Below, piece after piece: positions 1 to 3,991 of a stretch of 8,094 nt of DNA. The stretch comes from an uncultured Faecalibacterium sp. GTDB taxonomy: Bacteria > Bacillota > Clostridia > Oscillospirales > Ruminococcaceae. Position 1 is the stretch's first letter, and every line of letters begins with the position of its first letter. The stretch lies in the NCBI GenBank assembly GCA_900551435.1, contig URVW01000085.1, positions 1-8,094 of the forward strand. Direction: 5' to 3'. The translations under genes were made by a program, and so were the position numbers. The notes under the pieces were generated by a model. It saw only the letters and a program-made list of their open reading frames with translations, was not told the DNA's origin and did not search any database.

Positions 1-1120
1 GGAAGAACAGGACCAGCATCTGGGGAACGAAGCCCAGGACCGCGCCGACACCGGCGACGATGCCGTCCATGATCAGGCCGTACAGCCAGCCAGCCACGCC
101 GATGCTCTCGAGGAAGCCGCCCAGTGCACCCGGGACGATCTCGCCGAACAGAACGTCGTTGGTCCAGTCCGTTGCAAACGTACCGATCGCCCAGCCGCCG
201 TCTGCAATGGAAGTGCCCATGGACAGAGAGTACATCAGGAACATGACCAGTGCAAAGATGGGCAGAGCCAGCACACGGTTGGTCACGATCTGGTCGATCT
301 TATCGGAAACGGTCAGGTGCTCGGTGCGGGCCTTCTTCTTGACTGCCTTGGCAACGACAGTGTTGATGTAAGCATAACGCTGGTTGGTGATGATGCTCTC
401 GGCGTCATCGTCCATCTCAGCTTCGCAGTCCTTGATGTGCTGATCGATGTGATCCAGCAGGGCCTTGTCGAGCTTCAGCTCGTCCTGAACCTTGTCGTCG
501 CGCTCGAACAGCTTGACAGCGTACCAGCGCAGGAAGCGGTCATCGACCTTGCCCTGAATGGACTCTTCGATGTGGGCGATGGCGTGCTCCACACTGCCGG
601 TAAAGACGTGGGGCAACTCGGTGGCCTTGCCAGCCTTTGCAGCAGCCACAGCCATCTGTGCTGCCTTCTCGCTGCCCTCGTTCTTCAGAGCGCTGATCTC
701 GACTGCCTGACAGCCCAGCTCATTGCTCAGCTTCTTCAGGTCGATCTTATCGCCGTTCTTGCGGACCAGATCGATCATGTTGACGGCCATGACCACGGGG
801 ATGCCCAGCTCGATCAGCTGAGTGGTCAGGTACAGGTTACGCTCGATGTTCGTGCCATCGATGATGTTCAGGATGGCGTCGGGCTTCTCGCTGACCAGAT
901 AGCTGCGGGCCACGACTTCTTCCAGCGTGTACGGAGACAGGGAGTAGATACCGGGCAGGTCCTGAATGATGACGTCTTTCTCGCCCTTCAGCTTGCCTTC
1001 CTTCTTTTCGACCGTAACGCCGGGCCAGTTGCCGACGTACTGGTTCGAGCCGGTCAGTGCGTTGAACAGGGTCGTCTTACCACAGTTCGGGTTGCCGGCC
1101 AATGCAATTTTAATGCTCAT
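1..1120 (-). CDS. feoB: Ferrous iron transport protein B (FeoB), N-terminal part, cut by window edge
   Basis: FeoB is the inner-membrane Fe(II) transporter with a cytosolic GTPase domain. Reading the minus strand from the ATG at 1118-1120 gives 373 codons with no stop before the window edge, so the gene is 5'-complete and 3'-partial; FeoB proteins are usually about 650-830 residues. Seen motifs: G1 GNPNCGKTT (residues 9-17), switch-I threonine in GVT (34-36), G3 DLPG (54-57), G4 NMID (114-117) and G5 SALK (143-146). A helical GDI-like domain follows to about 275. The first membrane segment lies near 280-305 (starting around LALPIFALVMF), and a hydrophobic glycine-rich stretch ends at FVPQMLVLF at the edge. 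An AGAGAGGAAAGGA ribosome site sits just upstream of the start. The gene begins 25 bp after the upstream feoA stop, so the three feo genes are probably one operon transcribed leftward. Nothing in the visible part suggests inactivation. Confidence 0.97.
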   Translation of the reverse strand, partial: MSIKIALAGNPNCGKTTLFNALTGSNQYVGNWPGVTVEKKEGKLKGEKDVIIQDLPGIYSLSPYTLEEVVARSYLVSEKPDAILNIIDGTNIERNLYLTTQLIELGIPVVMAVNMIDLVRKNGDKIDLKKLSNELGCQAVEISALKNEGSEKAAQMAVAAAKAGKATELPHVFTGSVEHAIAHIEESIQGKVDDRFLRWYAVKLFERDDKVQDELKLDKALLDHIDQHIKDCEAEMDDDAESIITNQRYAYINTVVAKAVKKKARTEHLTVSDKIDQIVTNRVLALPIFALVMFLMYSLSMGTSIADGGWAIGTFATDWTNDVLFGEIVPGALGGFLESIGVAGWLYGLIMDGIVAGVGAVLGFVPQMLVLFF

Positions 1121-1145
1121 TGTGTTCCTTTCCTCTCTGATCGGA

Positions 1146-1367
1146 TCAAACCACTTCGATCATTTCAGCGTCGGCCTTGCGCACACTCAGTTCGTAGTTG
1201 CGCACGGTCAGTTCCATGGGGTCGCCCAGCGGAGCGACCTTGCGGACATAGATCTCAACACCCTTGGTGATGCCCATGTCCATGATGCGGCGCTTCACCG
1301 GGCCTTCGCCATGCAGGCGTGCCACGGTGCAAGTTTCGCCGACCTTGACGTCTTTCAAAGTCTTCAT
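1146..1367 (-). CDS. feoA: FeoA-family protein (promoter-distal copy)
   Basis: A 73-residue protein of the usual FeoA length (about 75), with an SH3-like small beta-barrel fold expected from the family. The typical core is visible: an N-terminal L-x-x-VKVGETCTV strand, then RLHGEGPVKRRIMDMGITKGVEIYV (the R-R-L/I-M-D-M-G-I-x-x-G signature, residues about 18-42), then PLGDPMELTVRNYELSVRKADAEMIEV, the closing strands. FeoA is a cytosolic partner that supports FeoB-mediated Fe(II) uptake; its exact action is unsettled. The start is supported by a GAGGAGGA ribosome site about 7 bp upstream. It lies between a second feoA (80 bp upstream) and feoB (25 bp downstream). This copy is the closer match to the canonical FeoA signature of the two. 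Confidence 0.93.
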   Translation of the reverse strand: MKTLKDVKVGETCTVARLHGEGPVKRRIMDMGITKGVEIYVRKVAPLGDPMELTVRNYELSVRKADAEMIEVV

Positions 1368-1426
1368 GTAAATCCTCCTCTACTTGTCTTTATTCAAGAG
1401 ACCATTCCAGTTTCGGAGCAGGTCCC

Positions 1427-1449
1427 AAACAGCGGAGTTGCCGCTGTTT
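1427..1449 (-). other. Hairpin at the stop codon of the first feoA
   Basis: A perfect 9-bp inverted repeat (AAACAGCGG / CCGCTGTTT, 5-nt loop AGTTG on the plus strand) overlaps the TAA stop of the promoter-proximal feoA. On the transcribed minus strand no U-run follows (GGGACC follows), so it is unlikely to be a simple intrinsic terminator. An RNA processing, stabilising or partial attenuation role in the 80-bp feoA-feoA gap is an inference. Confidence 0.6.
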
Positions 1450-1669
1450 AGCCGATCATAATGCGGTTGGCCATGGTCTTGTCCAGAGCGATGCGGCTCT
1501 CCTTGACCTGTAAGATCAGGTTGCCGGCGATCTCGTTGACCACGGTCACCTCGCTGTCCACGACAAAACCCAGCTCAGCCAGATGCTGGCGGATCTCATC
1601 CTTGCCGGAGATCCGTTTAATGGTGACAGTCTCACCTGCTTTTGCCATCGTCAGAGGCATCATCTTCAT
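1448..1669 (-). CDS. feoA: FeoA-family protein (promoter-proximal copy)
   Basis: A 73-residue FeoA-domain protein and the first gene of the feo operon. Visible features: M-P-L-T-M-A-KAGETVTIKRISG (first strands, residues 4-21), the helix DEIRQHLAELGFVVDSEVTVV with the family L-A-E-L-G-F-V-x-G/D-S pattern (residues 24-44), and a final EIAGNLILQVKESRIALDKTMANRIMI segment typical of FeoA. It diverges clearly from the second feoA, so this is a paralogue pair rather than a recent duplication; such tandem FeoA proteins before FeoB occur in Clostridia. The first ATG (1667-1669) was chosen because an AAGGAAAG ribosome site sits about 7 bp upstream; ATGs at codons 3, 4 and 8 are alternatives. The leader from the predicted transcription start (about 1737) is roughly 70 nt and contains an operator-like repeat. 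Confidence 0.92.
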   Translation of the reverse strand: MKMMPLTMAKAGETVTIKRISGKDEIRQHLAELGFVVDSEVTVVNEIAGNLILQVKESRIALDKTMANRIMIG

Positions 1670-1714
1670 CCACTTTCCTTTCGTTTCCCCGGAAACCGAA
1701 GAAGTATTGCGCTG

Positions 1715-1730
1715 GTTAGTCAGTCGTGAC
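1715..1730. promoter_or_regulatory. Operator-like repeat, feo copy 1 (imperfect)
   Basis: GTTAGTCAGTCGTGAC matches the 16-bp pattern GTTAG-N6-CTAAC in the left half and in 3 of 5 bases on the right. It shares GGTTAGTCA with the perfect copy at 2795-2810. It lies just downstream of the predicted feo transcription start and overlaps a separate perfect 6-bp-arm palindrome, TAGTCA-GTCG-TGACTA (1717-1732). Weaker than the copies upstream of the DUF3793 gene. Confidence 0.4.
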
Positions 1731-1743
1731 TATCAGCATAGAT

Positions 1744-1772
1744 AGTTTATACTTACTAACCTTTTTTGTCAA
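1744..1772 (-). promoter_or_regulatory. Sigma-A type promoter of the feoA-feoA-feoB operon
   Basis: On the minus strand a consensus -35 TTGACA (1767-1772) is separated by exactly 17 bp from a -10 TAAACT (1744-1749). Transcription would begin near 1737 and run into the first feoA. The spacer and -10 are covered by the operator-like repeat at 1745-1760, so a protein bound there would block RNA polymerase. Confidence 0.75.
1745..1760. promoter_or_regulatory. Operator-like repeat, feo copy 2, over the -10
   Basis: GTTTATACTTACTAAC fits GTTAG-N6-CTAAC with one arm perfect (CTAAC) and the other GTTTA. It occupies the spacer and -10 box of the feo promoter, the classical position for a repressor. 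Flanking GGTTAGT (1714-1720) and ACTAACC (1755-1761) also form a wider inverted repeat across the start region. Confidence 0.55.
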
Positions 1773-1792
1773 CAATTTTTTCATAATTGAAA

Positions 1793-1808
1793 GTTAGTTC
1801 GTAAGAAC
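1793..1808. promoter_or_regulatory. Operator-like repeat, feo copy 3, upstream of -35
   Basis: GTTAGTTCGTAAGAAC matches GTTAG-N6-CTAAC in the left arm and 3 of 5 bases in the right arm (AGAAC). It lies 20 bp upstream of the feo -35 box. Taken alone it could be chance; its value is as a third member of the family in one promoter. Confidence 0.35.
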
Positions 1809-1940
1809 AAACAGATTTTTTGCCCGATTTTGGACCGGATTTCATCACAATCTACAATGAATCCAACCAAACTCTGCGCTGAGGATTTTTCTTTTTGAAG
1901 AAAAGTTTTTTCAAATATCCATCGTACGTTCGTTTAATAT

Positions 1941-1989
1941 GACACAGCCGCCCGGTGCAGGGGTCAACTGCACCGGGCGGCCGCGTGTC
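1941..1989. terminator. Strong 19-bp hairpin between the feo promoter and the DUF3793 gene
   Basis: GCCGCCCGGTGCAG (1947-1960) pairs perfectly with CTGCACCGGGCGGC (1968-1981) around a 7-nt loop, and an outer GACAC/GTGTC (1941-1945/1985-1989) extends the stem past a small internal loop. It lies about 85 bp downstream of the DUF3793 stop, where transcription from that gene should end before the feo promoter. Neither side has a convincing U-run, so intrinsic termination is uncertain; a 3'-end stabilising stem or a protein site is possible. Confidence 0.5.
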
Positions 1990-2005
1990 AAAAGGAGGAT
2001 TTCTT

Positions 2006-2033
2006 CCTGTCAGGGCGTGGTGTCCCCGACAGG
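2006..2033 (-). terminator. Candidate terminator hairpin of the DUF3793 gene
   Basis: CCTGTC (2006-2011) pairs with GACAGG (2028-2033), and GGG (2013-2015) with CCC (2024-2026), around an 8-nt loop, 40 bp after the stop of the minus-strand gene. The downstream minus sequence (AAGAAATCCTCCTTTT) is only modestly T-rich, so this is a weak intrinsic terminator call. The remaining 1809-1940 stretch is AT-rich with no ORF or promoter that I can support. Confidence 0.4.
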
Positions 2034-2073
2034 CGCCAGGATAAAAAGAGAGTATTGGTAGAGAATGTCAGTT

Positions 2074-2652
2074 TCAGGCCGCCACGGCAAGGCGGAAGAT
2101 CGGCGTGCCGCTGTGGAACAGGTGCAGATACACTTTTGTGCACTTGTTCAGCTGGGCAAACAGGCGCTCGGCGGCATCGCGGTCGCCGTAGGCCTTCCAG
2201 CAGCCGCAGCAGGTGAAGTTGCGGCCCTGATTTTCGATGAAGCCCACCACATCGGTGAGCGGATAGCCCAGAAAAACGCCGATCTCATGAGGAAACTCTG
2301 CTTCACAGCACAGCCGCCGGGACAGCTGCCGCAGCAGCGGCTCGCAGTCTCCTGCAGCTTCGGGGAGCTGATAGCCTTCCTGCGCCAGAAAGCCGCGGAC
2401 CTTTTCATCCGCAAGCACTTCCCGCAGACGGCTCTCGCGGTAAACATAGACCAGATACCGGTGGGTGCGTGCGCATCCCTTGAGCACCCGGACCCGAAGG
2501 CCTTTTTCGCCCAGCCGTTCGTTCCAGCCCCGCACCCGCTGTGCGAGGTCTTTGCAGTCCCGCGTCTCATAGCGGAACAACCCGGCAGCTTTCAGTCCGG
2601 CCAGGACCGGCGAGCATTGTTCGATCATCACGGTCTCAAAATTACGCTCCAT
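2074..2652 (-). CDS. DUF3793 family protein, iron-island associated
   Basis: A 192-residue soluble protein with no signal peptide or membrane segment. The C-terminal half carries the segment by which I recognise DUF3793: EFPHEIGVFLGYPLTDVVGFIENQG (residues 119-143), then FTCCGCWKAYGD (146-157), with an RYLVYVYR strand at 65-72. It is cysteine-rich: Cys 13, 33, 60, 103, 115, 116, 148, 149, 151 and 171, with CC at 115-116 and CCGC at 148-151, which could bind metal or a cofactor or be redox-active. The family has no known function. From memory its genes often sit near feo or flavodoxin genes in Clostridia; here it lies upstream of feo and shares an operator-like repeat with it, so a role in iron or redox homeostasis is inferred. 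The ATG at 2650-2652 is supported by GGAGGA 8 bp upstream. An overlapping plus-strand ORF is a shadow. Confidence 0.88.
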   Translation of the reverse strand: MERNFETVMIEQCSPVLAGLKAAGLFRYETRDCKDLAQRVRGWNERLGEKGLRVRVLKGCARTHRYLVYVYRESRLREVLADEKVRGFLAQEGYQLPEAAGDCEPLLRQLSRRLCCEAEFPHEIGVFLGYPLTDVVGFIENQGRNFTCCGCWKAYGDRDAAERLFAQLNKCTKVYLHLFHSGTPIFRLAVAA

Positions 2653-2721
2653 GGCTGATCTCCTCCGTCCCTGCCGTTTGGGATAGTGTGCCCTTTTTAA
2701 GGTGTCTCATGCAGAGTTTGA

Positions 2722-2737
2722 GTTAGATTTCGCTAAC
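2722..2737. promoter_or_regulatory. Perfect operator-like repeat in the DUF3793 leader
   Basis: GTTAGATTTCGCTAAC is a perfect 5-bp-arm inverted repeat with a 6-bp spacer, identical in layout to the copy at 2795-2810, whose start is 73 bp away (about seven helical turns). It lies between the predicted transcription start and the ribosome site. A weak -35-like TTGAAA (2743-2748) beside it could mark a second promoter, but no good -10 follows. Confidence 0.6.
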
Positions 2738-2794
2738 CATCATTTCAAAAAGAACGCGGCCAGTTGCTCTGCCGCTTCGGTTTGGTGCTTCGTG

Positions 2795-2810
2795 GTTAGT
2801 CATTTCTAAC
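2795..2810. promoter_or_regulatory. Perfect operator-like repeat at the DUF3793 transcription start
   Basis: GTTAGTCATTTCTAAC is a perfect GTTAG-N6-CTAAC repeat covering about +2 to +17 of the predicted transcript, a position suited to repression. It shares the layout of the 2722-2737 copy and the sequence GGTTAGTCA with the feo copy at 1715-1730. Confidence 0.65.
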
Positions 2811-2818
2811 GTGGCATT

Positions 2819-2847
2819 ATCTTACCACAGCTTCGGGGAGGTGTCAA
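2819..2847 (-). promoter_or_regulatory. Sigma-A type promoter of the DUF3793 gene
   Basis: On the minus strand a consensus -35 TTGACA (2842-2847) precedes a -10 TAAGAT (2819-2824) by exactly 17 bp. Predicted start near 2812 gives an untranslated leader of about 160 nt holding both perfect operator-like repeats. Confidence 0.7.
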
Positions 2848-2888
2848 GGGGATTTTAAAAGTTTTTCGAAGCAAATTTTCCGCCCGCA

Positions 2889-2917
2889 TTGCCAAATGTC
2901 AAAAAGCATGTTATAGT
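2889..2917 (+). promoter_or_regulatory. Plus-strand promoter of the small-RNA locus
   Basis: -35 TTGCCA (2889-2894), 17-bp spacer, -10 TATAGT (2912-2917). Predicted start is about 2924. No ribosome site or convincing ORF follows: a 28-codon ORF from 2930 to 3016 lacks a Shine-Dalgarno sequence and is spanned by the terminator-like stem, so the product is probably an RNA. Confidence 0.6.
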
Positions 2918-2935
2918 ATCTTTATTCTTATGATA

Positions 2936-2987
2936 AAAAACAAACGACCGCCTCACAGTTCCCCAACTAGAGCGGTCGTTTGCTTTT
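2936..2987. terminator. Bidirectional intrinsic terminator
   Basis: CAAACGACCGC (2941-2951) pairs with GCGGTCGTTTG (2972-2982), an 11-bp perfect stem. A-run 2935-2940 on the left and TTTT 2984-2987 on the right lengthen it and provide U-tails in both directions. The 20-nt loop contains a nested AGTT-CCCC-AACT (2957-2968) mini-hairpin. It can end both the minus RNA and, in part, the plus RNA. Confidence 0.8.
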
Positions 2988-3008
2988 GCTTATTTGATTG
3001 CCGGATAA

Positions 3009-3040
3009 GGAGCTGACCACTTCGCAGACAGCGCCTTTTT
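3009..3040 (+). terminator. Second plus-strand terminator of the small-RNA locus
   Basis: GGAGCTG (3009-3015) pairs in 6 of 7 positions with CAGCGCC (3029-3035), followed by TTTTT (3036-3040) and more T-rich DNA. It would separate the small-RNA transcript from the downstream plus-strand genes. Confidence 0.5.
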
Positions 3041-3048
3041 CTATTTGT

Positions 3049-3077
3049 AGTATAGTGATTTTTCTTTATTTTGTCAA
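3049..3077 (-). promoter_or_regulatory. Near-consensus minus-strand promoter of the small RNA
   Basis: TTGACA (3072-3077), 17-bp spacer, TATACT (3049-3054) on the minus strand; it is the best sigma-A match in the window. A plus-strand TATAGT (3051-3056) overlaps the same -10 and could drive the downstream plus-strand genes, but without a good -35. Confidence 0.75.
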
Positions 3078-3092
3078 GAAGGAACGTCTGTT

Positions 3093-3221
3093 ATGAACTT
3101 CACCCCTTTTGAAACTTCCCGGCTTCGTCTGCGCCCACAGGAAGCGAAGGATGCCGCCACATTCCGCCGCAGCGGGACCACGACCGAATACAAAAACCTG
3201 ACCTTTCAGAAAACATTATGA
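3093..3221 (+). pseudogene. Internally deleted GNAT acetyltransferase remnant (42 codons)
   Basis: ATG at 3093 after an AGAAGGAA ribosome site opens a 42-residue frame ending at TGA 3219-3221. The N-terminus (M-N-F-T-P-F-ETSRLRLRPQEAKDAATF, residues about 1-24) is the standard opening of RimJ/RimL-type GNAT N-acetyltransferases. The last residues, EYKNLTFQKTL, resemble a GNAT C-terminal strand. The 110-130 residues that would hold the acetyl-CoA-binding core are absent, so the reading is an in-frame internal deletion. The frame is still open and overlaps the next gene's start by ATGA, so it may survive as a leader ORF that couples translation of the kinase. Alternatively it is a genuine small protein that only resembles GNAT at its N-terminus. 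Confidence 0.55.
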
Positions 3222-3802
3222 TCTCAACCACTTTTTCTTCTCTTGCAGAAACCATCTCTTCCCTTCTCTCGGCGCACCCCTCCCGCCCGGTGCTGGTCGC
3301 ACTGGACGGCCGGTGCGGCAGCGGCAAAACAACGCTGGCGGCCCAGCTGGCCGAGCGCTTCCCGGACAGCGCCGTCTTTCACACCGACGACTTCTATCTT
3401 CCGCCAGCGGACCGCGTTGACGGCTGGGAGCACATCCCCTGCGCCAACATGGACCTAGCTCGTCTTTCCCGCGAGGTGCTGGCCCCTGCCCGGGCCGGGG
3501 ATGCCGTTTCCTACCGCGCTTACTCCTGCCGGGAGGGAGCCTATCTCCCCGCAAAAAGCATCGCATCCAAGCCGCTTTTCTTGGTGGAAGGCAGCTACAG
3601 CCACCACCCGCTCCTTGCGGAAAATTATGATCTTCGCGTGTTCGTCACCTGTTCTCAAGAGGAACAAGCCCGCCGTCTGCAAGCGCGGGAGGGCGAACGC
3701 TATCCCAATTTCGTCCAGCGGTGGATCCCGCTCGAAGAGGGCTATTTTGCGCAGTACCACATCGAAACCCGCGCCGACCTTATTCTGGACACCACGCCCT
3801 GA
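3218..3802 (+). CDS. Uridine kinase-like P-loop nucleoside kinase
   Basis: A 194-residue cytosolic protein with the nucleoside/uridine-kinase layout. It has a Walker A GRCGSGKTT (residues 31-39) after a hydrophobic strand VLVALD, a DDFY motif (57-60; substrate-site Asp in uridine and related kinases) followed by PPADRVDGWEHIP, a Walker-B-like strand LFLVEGSY (120-127), and an arginine-rich lid region ARRLQAREGERY (151-162). The expected reaction is ATP-dependent phosphorylation of a nucleoside or similar small substrate; the true substrate is unknown, since many proteins annotated as uridine kinase of this short type are untested. The start ATG at 3218 overlaps the stop of the preceding short frame and lacks a strong ribosome site of its own, so translational coupling is likely. 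A strong terminator follows 15 bp after the stop. Confidence 0.8.
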   Translation: MISTTFSSLAETISSLLSAHPSRPVLVALDGRCGSGKTTLAAQLAERFPDSAVFHTDDFYLPPADRVDGWEHIPCANMDLARLSREVLAPARAGDAVSYRAYSCREGAYLPAKSIASKPLFLVEGSYSHHPLLAENYDLRVFVTCSQEEQARRLQAREGERYPNFVQRWIPLEEGYFAQYHIETRADLILDTTP

Positions 3803-3816
3803 CCCGCTTTCTCTTA

Positions 3817-3879
3817 GACCGGCCCCTTCCTGTCAGCCGCCCTTTTCGCGGCACTGACGGGAAGAGGCCGGTCCTTTTT
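3817..3879 (+). terminator. Long intrinsic terminator after the kinase gene
   Basis: GACCGGCC (3817-3824) pairs with GGCCGGTC (3866-3873). Inside, CTTCCTGTCAG pairs with CTGACGGGAAG with a G-U wobble, closing on a CGC/GCG tip, for an almost continuous stem of over 20 bp. It is followed by CTTTTT (3874-3879). It isolates the kinase unit from the ABC operon. Confidence 0.88.
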
Positions 3880-3940
3880 CTCTTAGTTGTGAAGTTTTTG
3901 AAAATTCGCTTCTCCTTTTCCTGCAGTCTGCGGGAAATTA

Positions 3941-3949
3941 TGGTATAGT
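3941..3949 (+). promoter_or_regulatory. Extended -10 promoter of the ABC exporter operon
   Basis: TGGTATAGT gives an extended TG-N-TATAGT -10 element (TATAGT 3944-3949), with transcription predicted near 3956 and a leader of about 36 nt. No good -35 lies at 17 bp; TTGAAA at 3898-3903 is too far away. An imperfect repeat CCTGCA-GTC-TGCGGG (3920-3934) occupies the -35 area and could bind a regulator. Confidence 0.5.
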
Positions 3950-3991
3950 TAAGTTGGAATAAAGTCATTTCCCGAAGCAAGGAGAGCGTTT

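Larger units (their letters stand above)
2924..3041 (+). ncRNA. Predicted plus-strand small RNA of the overlapping pair
   Basis: The limits are inferred from the promoter at 2889-2917 and two successive terminator-like hairpins: the 11-bp stem 2941-2951/2972-2982 followed by CTTTTGCTT, and the GGAGCTG/CAGCGCC stem 3009-3015/3029-3035 followed by five Ts. The transcript would be about 60 nt if it stops at the first and about 118 nt at the second. Nearly all of it is complementary to the minus-strand RNA from the facing promoter. Convergent overlapping RNAs with a shared bidirectional terminator are typical of Gram-positive type I toxin-antitoxin loci, but no hydrophobic toxin peptide is encoded here. 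Confidence 0.45.
2935..3043 (-). ncRNA. Predicted minus-strand small RNA (antitoxin-like) of the overlapping pair
   Basis: A near-consensus minus-strand promoter (TTGACA at 3072-3077, 17 bp, TATACT at 3049-3054) should start a transcript near 3043. It would end about 108 nt later at the GC-rich stem 2941-2951/2972-2982, which on this strand is followed by a run of six Ts (2935-2940). No minus-strand ORF with a ribosome site lies within it. Length, promoter strength and terminator are what a regulatory antisense RNA should look like. I do not recognise an Rfam family by eye. Confidence 0.55.

Noticed and set aside
317..1270. Long plus-strand ORF (317 codons) opposite feoB and feoA
   Set aside because: It is antisense to clear FeoB and FeoA coding sequence, has no ribosome site, and its protein is a valine/leucine/glutamine-rich mirror typical of reverse-strand frames in GC-rich genes.
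1714..1808. Metal-sensing riboswitch in the feo leader
   Set aside because: The leader is only about 70 nt with one small palindrome; it has no multi-helix junction or anti-terminator arrangement. DNA-level operators explain the repeats better.
2065..2658. Plus-strand 197-codon ORF overlapping the DUF3793 gene
   Set aside because: The minus-strand frame has a ribosome site, a promoter and family motifs; the plus frame has none of these.
1715..2810. CRISPR-like or dispersed direct repeats formed by the GTTAG elements
   Set aside because: The elements are short, spaced irregularly, lie only in promoters and are inverted repeats rather than direct-repeat arrays.
2941..2982. Insertion sequence remnant or MITE based on the 11-bp inverted repeat
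   Set aside because: Arms are only 20 nt apart with A/T tails on both sides, which fits a bidirectional terminator; no target duplication is evident.
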